Part shown: one piece after another, positions 18,421-29,500 of the stretch
Layout: each line of letters starts with the position of its first letter
Numbering within the stretch: the first letter of the stretch is position 1
NCBI GenBank assembly: GCA_958296025.1
Contig: OY282430.1
Location: 806,001 to 870,000, forward strand
Reading direction: 5' to 3'
Origin: an uncultured Pseudomonadales bacterium
GTDB taxonomy: Bacteria; Pseudomonadota; Gammaproteobacteria; Pseudomonadales; Azotimanducaceae
Length of the DNA stretch: 64,000 bases
Notes under the pieces: model-generated
What the model saw: the letters and a program-made list of their open reading frames with translations, nothing else
Database searches by the model: none
What the model was told of the DNA's origin: nothing
Translations under genes and position numbers: made by a program

Positions 18421-19412
18421 GTCTGGATTCCCTTCCCGGAACCGACGGTTGGTGGCCTAGTGGCGCGTCCACGCTTTTCAAAATCCCGTGCTGCCGTGGC
18501 TAGCTGACGACGAAGAAGACGGCGCAGCGCTACGCCTAGGGGAGCGAAACGCTCGTAGAAGTGCTGTCGTGCTGTTTTGCCAAGCAACACGGCGCCATCG
18601 TGTTTGCGAAATCCCTGTTCTTTAAGGATACGGTCCCGAAACAACGTCCACACCCATTCATCCACATGGGGGCGAAAAGGTTCAATGGCGTCCGCTGCAA
18701 GCGACTCACGGCCATAGGCTGGCTCGTGATACAAACCGAGCAAAGGGTCCAGACCGGCTGAATGGCATGCAATCACCGCTTCGAAATGCAGTAGTGTATA
18801 GCCCAAGGAAAGGCAGGCGTTGACTGGATCGGTCGGTGGTCTTCGTCGACGCCCCTTGAAGTTCAATGACGGAGGGAACAAGGTGGAGTAGGCGGAGAAA
18901 TACGCTCTCGCCGCGGAACCCTCTATTCCCAGAGTGCTGCCAATTTCAGGTGGTTCTGCGGGGGTGGCGAGCCGATCGTATGCAGATTGAAGCTGCGCAG
19001 TGGCCCGCACTAGAACGCGCCTCTTGTCGGGCCGCCTGTCAATGGCCTTGGCCAGCAGCCGAAGCTGCGCCTTGGTCTTCGCCGCAATCAGAACTTGACC
19101 CCACTGTACCCTAGCTTCCTTGTCTCCAAAGGCGTCAAGTTGGCCGATGCGTCGCCAGACGTCGTTGTGGGGACGGCCCACGCAGACGGCGAGCTGGCGA
19201 TTGTGGCGACCGCTGAGAACAAGCACCCCCGCCCCGGCTTCCGTGATTGCGCCGAGCACGGACGTCGATAGCTGAGCCCGACCGCGCAGCACAACGCGCT
19301 CCAGTTGCGCTAGGGGTACGGACCGAAGACGCCCTGCCGGCTCCCGAAATTCAAGAACGCCTCGGGTGACCCTGAGTTCGATATCCTTGCGATCAATGTA
19401 CAGCGTGCTCAT
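18417..19412 (-). CDS. cas1: CRISPR-associated endonuclease/integrase Cas1
   Basis: This 331-residue protein is a canonical Cas1, with Glu164 in LGIEGSAARAYF, His229 in GLYHEPAYGRESL, and Asp241/Glu244 in AADAIEPFRP forming the metal site. DPVNACLSLGYTLLH is the usual core helix. It inserts new spacers at the leader end of the array together with Cas2. It follows the first cas2 by 6 bases and overlaps the downstream cas1' by 4 bases, so the three are probably translated together. Confidence 0.95.
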   Translation of the reverse strand: MSTLYIDRKDIELRVTRGVLEFREPAGRLRSVPLAQLERVVLRGRAQLSTSVLGAITEAGAGVLVLSGRHNRQLAVCVGRPHNDVWRRIGQLDAFGDKEARVQWGQVLIAAKTKAQLRLLAKAIDRRPDKRRVLVRATAQLQSAYDRLATPAEPPEIGSTLGIEGSAARAYFSAYSTLFPPSLNFKGRRRRPPTDPVNACLSLGYTLLHFEAVIACHSAGLDPLLGLYHEPAYGRESLAADAIEPFRPHVDEWVWTLFRDRILKEQGFRKHDGAVLLGKTARQHFYERFAPLGVALRRLLRRQLATAARDFEKRGRATRPPTVGSGKGIQT

Positions 19413-19418
19413 TGCCAG

Positions 19419-19703
19419 TCATCCCACATAGTAGAAGTCCGGGTCAACGGCGGGAACGGCAATGCCCAGTAGAATGGGCTGGGTCCGTTCCTCGATCTGA
19501 AGAAGCGCAAACCGATCTTCCTGTTCATCAATAAGCGATTGCACCCTTTTCATTAGGCCACGACGCTCATGAGGGGTCAGAAAGCACTCGAAAACGGACT
19601 TTTGGCCTCCGGTTGCGTGGCATTTGACCGCCTCATGGACCTTGCGCAGTCGCCGCGGGTCGGCGACGTCATAGGCGGCGATGTAAAGCGCTCTTTTGCT
19701 CAT
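19419..19703 (-). CDS. cas2: Cas2, first copy
   Basis: This 94-residue protein has the Cas2 signature YIAAYDVADPRRLRKVHEAV and QKSVFECFL. It is the first gene of the four-gene adaptation block (cas2-cas1-cas1'-cas2'), preceded by a ~180-base gap that carries a 13-base motif also found before cas6. It is expected to form the central dimer of the spacer integration complex, or to compete or pair with the second Cas2 97 residues downstream of Cas1'. Confidence 0.93.
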   Translation of the reverse strand: MSKRALYIAAYDVADPRRLRKVHEAVKCHATGGQKSVFECFLTPHERRGLMKRVQSLIDEQEDRFALLQIEERTQPILLGIAVPAVDPDFYYVG

Positions 19704-19764
19704 GGCCGCTTCCTTGTGGTTTTGGGAGCGTCATTCCAGCATAAAAAGCTGTCGGCCGACGCTC

Positions 19765-19777
19765 CGGCAAGGTTGCG
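19765..19777 (-). promoter_or_regulatory. Shared 13-base motif upstream of cas2
   Basis: CGCAACCTTGCCG on the minus strand, 62 bases before the cas2 ATG. The same 13 bases occur at 33107-33119, 64 bases before cas6. The two flanking sequences otherwise differ. A binding-site role is inferred. Confidence 0.35.
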
Positions 19778-19882
19778 GCATGGCCGTCAAAGTCTGGTTT
19801 CAGCCGGCCCCATCGAGGCCATTTGGGAATAGGCGGGGAAAATGACCTTTGCCCCATACGGCGATGGCGCTGAAATTCCCCT

Positions 19883-21166
19883 TTAGCCGAGCTGTGGCGG
19901 TTCACTGGGTAGTTGAGGCAGTTCCTTTTTCAAGCCCACAGCTTGGGAAAGCGTCCTTAGCAGGGGCAAGAAATGGTCCTCAGTCCACAACCTAATATGT
20001 TGCCAGTCCTCAGCTGATACTGGGCGAAAACCGTGAGCTAGGATCGAGTTGTTGCGCACGTTTAGCAAGTCGCGAATCCTCGATTCATGATCCCTAACGA
20101 ATTCTGGGATAGGGCCGCCTTTGATAAGATGCTGTGCAGCCAGCCAAGCCTGCCAAAGCCCGATCTTGATCTTTCCGTCGCGTCTAGGCGCTGCATCCAT
20201 GTCAGGGGGCAGCGAGTCAGCGGGAAAATCCGCCGTTTCAATCCCCAGTTTGGTTAGCAATTGCCATTGGGCAGTCCATTCCATTAACCGGTACCACCGT
20301 GCGGCGGCATCATCGAAGCGGCCCTGCGCGGCGCGTCGTTCCGCGCTTCGCCAAAGGTCATAGAGGCGAGCGGGTTCCCCTTTCGGGTCGGTCCGATGCC
20401 TTAGCAATTTAAGCGTTGCTAGCATCCAGGGATAAGTCTCGCTAGTGCGGGCAGCGAATGGCCCGATGAGGTTAAAAGCCCCTTGATGGTCAAAGTCGTC
20501 CCAGCAAGTGAATGCTTGGCTTAGCGCTTGCAGCACTTTGAGTTGCGGCAAACCGGGGTTGTTGGCGGCAACTCGAATGCTGGCCAATCCTTCCGCTGCC
20601 TCTCGATAAGCGAACCTGCGCCAAGCGGCGAGATGCCGTGCCATGGCTCGCTGAAGGCGAAGACCGGCGATGCTGGCCTGCACGGCCTGCGCCGTATCAC
20701 CTTGTACGCGAGAAAGGTCTGGGCGGGGGCCGGCGACGAGCTGAAGCTCCACCTCGTTTCGCTCCAAGACCGCGCTTACCAGTGCCGCCGTCATTGTTTT
20801 GGTGCCCCCAGTGTAGTCCGCGATGAATGATGCATCAGGAAATTGCTTGGCCAGTCTCTCGATGGCGTTGCACATGGCAAAGTAGGCACCGTCCAAATCA
20901 TCCGCCGGAACGATTTCGAAACCAAACTGGTTGCTGTTGAGACCTGCTTGGGAGGGGATGTTAGGCAGTGTCGAGCTCGGATCGTCGGGTTTGGCCTTTA
21001 TAACGTTTCCCGCTCCAGTTACTTGGCGGACGGATCCCGGCCGTCCGGTCACCGGGTCCCGGTCTGTGCAGAAGAAGCAGATATACTGGGGCGAAACTGA
21101 TTTGATCGCCCTTAGAATTGGCTGATGAGCACCGCCCACCGTGCATAGCAAGACTGTATTTTTCAT
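19883..21166 (-). CDS. CARF-domain CRISPR effector, TIGR02710-like
   Basis: ATG at 21166 begins KNTVLLCTVGGAHQPILRAI, the first strand and nucleotide loop of a CARF (Rossmann-like) domain. ADYTGGTKTMTAALV near residue 140 is the second conserved loop. The C-terminal ~250 residues are helical and include RNNSILAHG, which fits the R-x6-H pattern of HEPN ribonucleases. Cyclic oligoadenylate made by Cas10 would bind the CARF part and turn on RNA cleavage. Start choice: a longer frame reaches 21196, but ATG 21166 overlaps the stop of a small upstream frame (ATGA). Confidence 0.8.
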   Translation of the reverse strand: MKNTVLLCTVGGAHQPILRAIKSVSPQYICFFCTDRDPVTGRPGSVRQVTGAGNVIKAKPDDPSSTLPNIPSQAGLNSNQFGFEIVPADDLDGAYFAMCNAIERLAKQFPDASFIADYTGGTKTMTAALVSAVLERNEVELQLVAGPRPDLSRVQGDTAQAVQASIAGLRLQRAMARHLAAWRRFAYREAAEGLASIRVAANNPGLPQLKVLQALSQAFTCWDDFDHQGAFNLIGPFAARTSETYPWMLATLKLLRHRTDPKGEPARLYDLWRSAERRAAQGRFDDAAARWYRLMEWTAQWQLLTKLGIETADFPADSLPPDMDAAPRRDGKIKIGLWQAWLAAQHLIKGGPIPEFVRDHESRIRDLLNVRNNSILAHGFRPVSAEDWQHIRLWTEDHFLPLLRTLSQAVGLKKELPQLPSEPPQLG

Positions 21167-21282
21167 GGAAAGCACTTTCCAAAAAAAGGTGCGCATCTAC
21201 CCCCAATGTAGGGCGCATAGATGGGCATATCACGAAACATCATCATCTGGAAGCTCTGCTTGCATCTCATTAGGTTGGCCAT
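21163..21282 (-). CDS. Possible small protein, 39 residues
   Basis: A 39-codon frame starts at ATG 21282 a few bases after AAGGA, and its TGA overlaps the ATG of the CARF gene. It contains MANLMRCKQSFQMMMF and two closely spaced Cys near the end; no family is recognised. The coupling geometry argues for translation, but the frame is short and could be chance. Confidence 0.3.
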   Translation of the reverse strand: MANLMRCKQSFQMMMFRDMPIYAPYIGGRCAPFFGKCFP

Positions 21283-21288
21283 CTTTCC

Positions 21289-21369
21289 TTATAGGGGCTG
21301 CGCTTCCTTCAGTACACGGTCGCGTAAGGCGAGAATCTGACCTCGGTAGGATTCAACTAGTGGATGCAT
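21289..21369 (-). CDS. Possible small protein or nucleotidyltransferase remnant, 26 residues
   Basis: A 26-residue frame (MHPLVESYRGQILAL...) starts just behind GGAAGAG and ends 6 bases before the next small frame. The opening resembles the first helix of MNT-type nucleotidyltransferases, so it may be a leftover of such a gene. The evidence is weak. Confidence 0.25.
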   Translation of the reverse strand: MHPLVESYRGQILALRDRVLKEAQPL

Positions 21370-21388
21370 CGCTCTTCCGCTGGGGCAG

Positions 21389-22051
21389 TCAGTTCGCCGA
21401 CCCTTCAACGGCCAATGCAGCAAGCAATCCCTGCCGCCGTTGGAATCGTTCGAGCGCTGCGGAATTTACTACGAAAGTTAGCCCTTCCATGGTTAGGCAG
21501 GTCAATCCATCCTCCAACCACTCTCGTCGGTCGGGGTGTCCAGGCAGCAGGGACAGCGCTCTTTTCGGAGTACAACGTAAAGCCGTGCGAAAGATGGCAC
21601 CCTTCAAGGAGGGCAGGGGGTGGTACGGGTTTGCGCCCCATACGTTGAGTTCCCAAGCTAGCCCATGTCCATGCCATCCCATGTGGCGGACGCCTTGCGC
21701 CAGTTCAAAAATGGTTATTCGACCCATGACGTGCAGTATCCCTAGTACGTCCTCAAGCAGCGAAGAGGCCGCCCAACGCAGCGTCGCAAGCTCCCGGCGG
21801 GAAAAGGTGCCTCTGCGGAACCCCTGCGCTACGTCCCAGCCATCCGCCCGAAATTCCAGACTTAGCCCCGCACATGCCTTTCCGAATAGTGTGTTGAGAT
21901 GGTTGCGGGCAAACGGCAGCGGGAGCCACTTCGAGGGACGCTGGTGCAGAGCTGGATGGTCGAACTGCTCCAAAGGAAGAAGGCAGGCACCGTCTTCCAA
22001 GATTGGGCGAGATGCTGGTGCCTCTGCTGTTTTGTGCATCATCATGGCCAT
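21389..22051 (-). CDS. Unknown protein paired with the AbiEii-like gene
   Basis: ATG 22051 follows GAGGAA and lies 5 bases downstream of the nucleotidyltransferase stop; a TTG at 22069 would overlap it. The 220-residue product has no signal peptide or membrane helix. It has a mixed alpha/beta look with several Trp and His (MGWHGHGLAWELNVWG near residue 130). I recognise no domain. Its tight coupling to the AbiEii-like gene inside a Cmr operon suggests a partner, antitoxin or accessory CRISPR subunit. Confidence 0.6.
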   Translation of the reverse strand: MAMMMHKTAEAPASRPILEDGACLLPLEQFDHPALHQRPSKWLPLPFARNHLNTLFGKACAGLSLEFRADGWDVAQGFRRGTFSRRELATLRWAASSLLEDVLGILHVMGRITIFELAQGVRHMGWHGHGLAWELNVWGANPYHPLPSLKGAIFRTALRCTPKRALSLLPGHPDRREWLEDGLTCLTMEGLTFVVNSAALERFQRRQGLLAALAVEGSAN

Positions 22052-22056
22052 GTTCT

Positions 22057-22824
22057 CTATTCCTCGCAATTGCTGGGCACATGTGATGCTGGGCGGCAGG
22101 CTGCCGGCAGCGCCGCCAAATCCCCCGTGCGGACAGCCTCGGCCATTCTTTGAGGCAGCCCAACAAGCTGCACATCGAAAGTGGGCATCATAACGGGTTG
22201 GGAATCCCTCTCATGTAGGTCTTTCGGGGCGGCGGCAAGATCTGCGGCAAGGTGCCTCCGGCCCTGCCGGTTTAGGCGAGACAGGGCGAATTGCGCATCG
22301 CTCGGACAAGTCGAAGCGCAGACGGCCCAATCGTATAGGTCCCGGATGGCGATGTTAGGCCGCTGCCCTGGGCCGCGCATCATGCGCTTCAGTTTCCCCA
22401 CGAGAATTTCCGCATTGGATTCTGACAGAACGGGAGAGGCTTCAACGGAGTCGCGCCGTTCGCTCCGCATATCTAGGTAGATGTGCTGTGATATGCTGAA
22501 GGGAGTTCCTTTGACACTCCCATGCAGACCTCTGCCGCTCGGCCAGACGGCCGCGTTCCATGCTGTAGGCAATGACTTCAGAACAAACCACCATGGATCT
22601 TGGCTCATTTTCAGCAGATCGTTCAAGTCGGCCGGAGACATATGTAGGTCGATGTCGGTGGACCGCCTATGCGCGAAGCGGGCTTCAAGGATGCTGCCGC
22701 CTCCCATTCGCAAGCGATAGGCAAAAAGTTCGGATGGCAGTCCCCGAATGAGGCGTAGGAAGGGCTGCCGAAGACGTGCCGGGAGCGCCAAGTTGCCTGG
22801 CTGTGCGCCTTGCGTATCGGTCAT
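22057..22824 (-). CDS. AbiEii/AbiGii-type nucleotidyltransferase-like protein
   Basis: This 255-residue protein has the DNA polymerase beta-like nucleotidyltransferase hallmarks of the AbiEii family: GGGSILEARFAHRRSTDIDL near residue 41 (G-G/S...DxD) and later VGKLKRMM...IAIRDLYDW (Lys and Arg-Asp-Leu-Tyr-Asp motif). AbiEii toxins of type IV toxin-antitoxin systems add nucleotides to tRNA ends or other targets and stop growth. Here the gene lies 48 bases after cmr6 in the same direction and no recognisable AbiEi antitoxin is present. A CRISPR-linked role is inferred from position. Confidence 0.75.
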   Translation of the reverse strand: MTDTQGAQPGNLALPARLRQPFLRLIRGLPSELFAYRLRMGGGSILEARFAHRRSTDIDLHMSPADLNDLLKMSQDPWWFVLKSLPTAWNAAVWPSGRGLHGSVKGTPFSISQHIYLDMRSERRDSVEASPVLSESNAEILVGKLKRMMRGPGQRPNIAIRDLYDWAVCASTCPSDAQFALSRLNRQGRRHLAADLAAAPKDLHERDSQPVMMPTFDVQLVGLPQRMAEAVRTGDLAALPAACRPASHVPSNCEE

Positions 22825-22872
22825 GCTAAGCTACCCGCGTTCTGGATGGTTTTCTTCGATTGATGGGGCATT

Positions 22873-24075
22873 TCACTTTCCTTCCAGCCAGCCTTTGATG
22901 GTTAGAGTGTTCTGATAGTCCTTGTCTCTATCGGGCCTCTTCTTGGCGCTGGTTTCCCTCCAGCACTTCTCTTCCCTCATTTTGTTTTCCAGCCATTTTG
23001 CAACCTCCATCTTCATATCGCCATCCCAGCGGCCGTCCCGAGCTGCCCGAATGACGGCTGCGATATCCGTCATGTTCTTATCTTGTCGGTCACGAATAAC
23101 TGCGTCAATCTCCCGTTCCGTCGGGGTTAGTTTTGCTAGCCGTTCCTCCTCCTGCTCTTTGATTTTCTTTTCAGCTTGCGCCCTTTTGTCCCTTTCACGT
23201 TCAATACGCTCGCGCTCCCCCTGTTCTTCCTGGGCCCGTTCTTCGCCTGCACGGTCCCTTTTCATCGCTCCATAGCCGACCGCCGTTTTGGCACCGAAGC
23301 CGAGCCAGTCGAAAGCGTGTTCAAAAGCGCGTTTGAGCAGCTTCTTCCAAGCACCATCTTCGGCAAGTTCCGGGGCGGTGCGCTCAAGGCGCTGCTGATC
23401 GCAGACCACATGGAACGTGAACGACGAGTCAGGCGGCACGGTGAGAAACAGGATGGAGTTTGGGCCGCCGGAATCGTGCGGGGACTCCCCGCCGCCGTGT
23501 TCCCGTTCCTTGTAGTAGTGGGAGTAGTGCGGCGTCATGATTTCCACCGCTAGGCGGTCGCTCTTGGTTTGCGGCATTACATCCCAGAATTGCAGGGCCC
23601 CGCGAACATGCAATCCTCGCTCTTCGAAACCAAAAAGATGCCAGATGGCCGGAAGCGTCCAGTGGCCGTCCTTGAAGAAGGCTTCGTGGGCGAGTTCCTC
23701 CGCGGAGCGGCGCAGTACGCCTTTGACGCCACTGCCGGGCAGATAGGGGAGGCCATAGGGGTTGATGAACGCAAATCCGTTCTCCAGCGGGTGTTCATTG
23801 CCCAAGCCGGTTGTGAATGGGGCGATGGAGGTGGACATCAATTGCAGGCCGTTGGCACCGGTCTGTTCGAATAGGGCTCGTTGCCGATGCGTGAAGGCGT
23901 TCATGGCGTTGCGGTCGGATGAATTGAGCGAAATGGCGTCGCCCAACGCTGGCCTCTTATCGTTGGGCTTTTTCCAATCCACGCCCCAGAGTTTCAAGTA
24001 CATGCCGAAACGCAGCGCCGGGGATGCGCTCTTGAAATCATTCCCCAAATACTCGGGTACTGCGGCAATCGGCAT
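22873..24075 (-). CDS. cmr6: Type III-B RAMP protein Cmr6 with long charged C-terminal tail
   Basis: Residues ~80-270 carry the Cmr6 RAMP core: STSIAPFTTGLGNEHPLENG, LPYLPGSGVKGVLRRSAEE (Gly-rich loop) and LGFGAKTAVGYG. Cmr6 caps the crRNA 3' side of the Cmr complex. The last ~125 residues are a Glu/Arg/Lys-rich coiled-coil (EERAQEEQGERERIERE) and then a small domain with Trp residues, which makes the protein longer than usual Cmr6. It starts 1 base after cmr5 stops. Confidence 0.9.
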   Translation of the reverse strand: MPIAAVPEYLGNDFKSASPALRFGMYLKLWGVDWKKPNDKRPALGDAISLNSSDRNAMNAFTHRQRALFEQTGANGLQLMSTSIAPFTTGLGNEHPLENGFAFINPYGLPYLPGSGVKGVLRRSAEELAHEAFFKDGHWTLPAIWHLFGFEERGLHVRGALQFWDVMPQTKSDRLAVEIMTPHYSHYYKEREHGGGESPHDSGGPNSILFLTVPPDSSFTFHVVCDQQRLERTAPELAEDGAWKKLLKRAFEHAFDWLGFGAKTAVGYGAMKRDRAGEERAQEEQGERERIERERDKRAQAEKKIKEQEEERLAKLTPTEREIDAVIRDRQDKNMTDIAAVIRAARDGRWDGDMKMEVAKWLENKMREEKCWRETSAKKRPDRDKDYQNTLTIKGWLEGK

Positions 24076-24076
24076 T

Positions 24077-24442
24077 TTAGCCCCCCTTCACCTGCTGCCG
24101 CGCCGCGGCCATCTGCCGCAGCCACTTGAGCCATGCGAACGCCTCGGCGGTCACCGCTTGGTATTCGGATGCTTCGGATTTCAGCATCTTTTCCATGAAT
24201 TCTGTGAAATCCGAAGGAACGCCGCACTGGTGGTTGAGCCAGCCCCTCAAATCGCTTGCCAGCCTTTCATGCGCATTGCCCTTGTTCCCTTTATCGTGCA
24301 GAAACGCCATCACCTGCATCAGTCCGCTGTTCATGATGAGCGCTGGCAGGCCCTTGGCTAGCTTCACATACTCGTCGCCGCAATTTTCGCACCGACTCCA
24401 AGCGTCTTGGGCGCGTTTCTGTTCCAATGTTGGTCCGGCCAT
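24077..24442 (-). CDS. cmr5: Type III-B small subunit Cmr5
   Basis: ATG 24442 with GGGAGG upstream gives a 121-residue helical protein starting MAGPTLEQKRAQDAW, the usual Cmr5 opening. LPALIMNSGLMQVMAFLHDKG is the central conserved helix. Cmr5 lines the target-RNA groove of the effector. The longer frame to 24523 overlaps cmr4 and is not needed. Four bases separate it from cmr4. Confidence 0.92.
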   Translation of the reverse strand: MAGPTLEQKRAQDAWSRCENCGDEYVKLAKGLPALIMNSGLMQVMAFLHDKGNKGNAHERLASDLRGWLNHQCGVPSDFTEFMEKMLKSEASEYQAVTAEAFAWLKWLRQMAAARQQVKGG

Positions 24443-24446
24443 TTCT

Positions 24447-26556
<2,110 letters not shown>

Positions 26557-26567
26557 GCTGCCCGACC

Positions 26568-29500
26568 TCAACCGTATGCCGCTGCTGGCGTTGCGTCGGA
26601 GGAACTGCCATCGGCCGCACTCGCTGGGCCAGTGCGGGCCTCCCGCGCCAAAAATTCGGCGACCCCGAGATATTGCTCCAGCCATGGATGCCGACCCTTC
26701 TGCGGGTGTGCCACGGCAAGGCCCGCGATGCGGCTCGCAAGCTCGGCCACGTTCCAGTTTCCCGCATCCGTCGGACTCGATTGCCGGTCGAACTGATATC
26801 CGAGCAGTTTGCCTAGCATGTTGGCGTCCGCATCCTCCGGTAGGTCCTTAAGCCAAACGAGGCTGTTGTACACGGCCCGTCGGGATACGGAAGGCTCGGC
26901 GAGGAAGCCGCCGACCTTCAGCAGCAAGTCCAAGGGATCGCCCCACTTCGCCGTGATCTGCACGGCCCCGCCCGAACGCTTTATGACCGAGAGGCTGAAA
27001 GAGTCCCGCCCGTTGTTCTTGGCCCGCTGCTCCGCCTCCCGAAGCTCGCGCATCACTGCGGCGAGGGGCGCTTGGTGATGGGCGATGACCGCGCCGCAGC
27101 TTGCGGTGGCCCCGCCCATCATGCGCATCAGCCGTCCCCTCCGGAGGGCGAACCCGTTCCCCAAAACAAGTTTCCCGCTCCGGCGCGCCGCTTTCCAATC
27201 CGGAGAAGCATTGTTTGCGGCATCACCTTCTCCACTGTAGGCCTGACGCAGTCGGCGCATCGCGGGCAGGAGATCGGCAACCGGCAGCATCGCCATCACA
27301 TCGTCGCCGCCAGCGTACAGCACACGGCCCAAGAACTCGCCTTCAACGATTTCAGGCACCACATGCAGCGCGAAATCGTTTAGGGCTGCGGAGATCGCCA
27401 AATGGCGATTGGGCGACATCGCACGTTGCTGGTCGCCGTACTCCTTGATCGCCGAGTTTTCGCGGGCGTGAGACTTGAACCCGTGCTGCACTTGTGGATG
27501 GAGGCTGTCCAAGTAGGAGATCGTGCATCTCGGACCATCACCGGTTGCGCTCTCATCGCCGGAGAGGATTCGCCCCATGTGGTCTCCGTCCATCAGCAGC
27601 AAGGCGTAGTAGGTTTCGATCTGGCCTTTAACGCCAAGGGCATTCTTGACCAGTTTCATCGCTCTTTGTTGCGCTTGCTCGTCGTCTTGGTCGGCGGCGA
27701 CTTCCAGCAGGCCGGGTAACTGCTTGGCCCACCGCGCTACAGCAGGGTCGCCTCCGACCATCCGCATCAGCTTGCGTGGCAATGCGACCGGATGCACACT
27801 GTCGATCTCGACGCGGTCATTTTCGGCAAGCGCTTTCCGTGCAGGATTTCCGAGGAATCGCTCGATGTGCTTGGCCAATGCCATCGTATGTGTCGATACG
27901 ACGAAGCGGCTGATTTGTCCGGCCTCAACACCGACGATTTTGGCGACTTCTTCGGCAAACAGCGTCGGCCAAAGTCGTTTTATGGCCGGCAGGGCACCGA
28001 GATGCTCGCCGGCCTTGGCCCAGGCTGGCTTAGCTTTTGCCACTTTCGCCCAAAGCGTTTCTTTCTGATTGCGGTATGACCGATAAAGTTGTATCTCGTC
28101 AGCGGTCAGCCACTCGGTCTCGCCGGTCAGCGAGCAGCGCCAGCCCGCCTGCCGGGTTTGCTTGAACGGCCGCACTGCCTTAGCCGCGGCAAGCGCCCGC
28201 TCGGCGAGATCGTAAACCGCTGGGTAAAGGACGCCAGGATTCGGCGCAAAGAAGGTCGTGTTGTCATCCCATTGGCGATCTTCTCGCAGAACTTTCCACG
28301 CCGGCGAGGCGAGAAACCCGCTCTCGACATCTGACGCCACACCGAAGAAGGGTGCCATCGTCTCGGAAAGCGAAGTCGTATCGAGATCGGTCTGTCGTTC
28401 GGCATCTCGGGGCCGGATCAGAGAAAACGGCACAACTGCCCAATGTACCTCGGGAAAACCGTGGAGTTGCTCGCACATCTGCTTGTAGGCATGCACAGAC
28501 TCGTCTCGCACGTCGTTCTTCCGTCGAAGCCCAGCCACCTCCAGGAGACGGTCAACCACGCATCCGCCCAACGACCTTAGCCAATCGCGCACATGCTTCT
28601 CGACCGCCTTGACGATTTCTTTGGCTTCGCTTGCCGGGACGAGAGCCACGAAACGGTTCGGGAGTGCCGCTGAGAACAACCGATTGGCGTCAGTTTTTGT
28701 CTTGGCCCAGTCGCAGTTTTCGCGGTTGTCAAACCACTCCCGCGGCAGTTCGCATTCGTCACGAAGCCAGACGTCCACCTGCGGAATGCCGCGTAAGCGG
28801 GGAAATAGGATGGCGTCTGGACCGAAACGCTTGCACACTACCTTGGTTGCCTCCCACGACAACCGTGCCAGCAAGTGGGACCCTGCCCACAAGTCCGAAG
28901 TGCTGCGAGCCGCCGCGATGAAACTCTGAACCGGACCAATGGAAAGCGCGAGCAAGGCAGCCTCTCCGTCCAGGTCCGCTACGAAGGCACCGGCGAATGC
29001 TGAGGTCAGGTCGAGGTGATCCCAGATGGAGTGGTCGGGAACGCGGGTGTCGGCCGGCAGCAGTGGCCAGAGTTGACCGAGCCAGCCATTGTCCTCGTCT
29101 TCGCCAAGTTCGGGTCCGAAACGCCAATAGGCGAACAAGGTCCGTTTCCAATCGACTGCCTCGTCATTTCTGACGATGAGGCGCTCCAAGTGTGCGCGGC
29201 TGCGTTCCTTGATGTCGTGGATGTCAGTGTCGGCAAGGGAGATCAAGTCGAACTTCTTGCCGTTGAGCGGATGGATCAAAGTGGGTTGTTTGGTCCAGCG
29301 CACCTGCGCCCAATCGGCGACTTTCCTAGTTCGACCGTTGTTGGTTGTGATCTCTTCCATCGGCCACTGAGGGCGATCAGCTGCGGATGCCCACCAGTCC
29401 GCTCGCTTGACGGTTCTATACATGGATGTGGGAATGCCGTTTTTGAACAGGATGGTATCCAGGGCCATCGGACCGTCTGCCATCAGCATCCCAGATTCCG

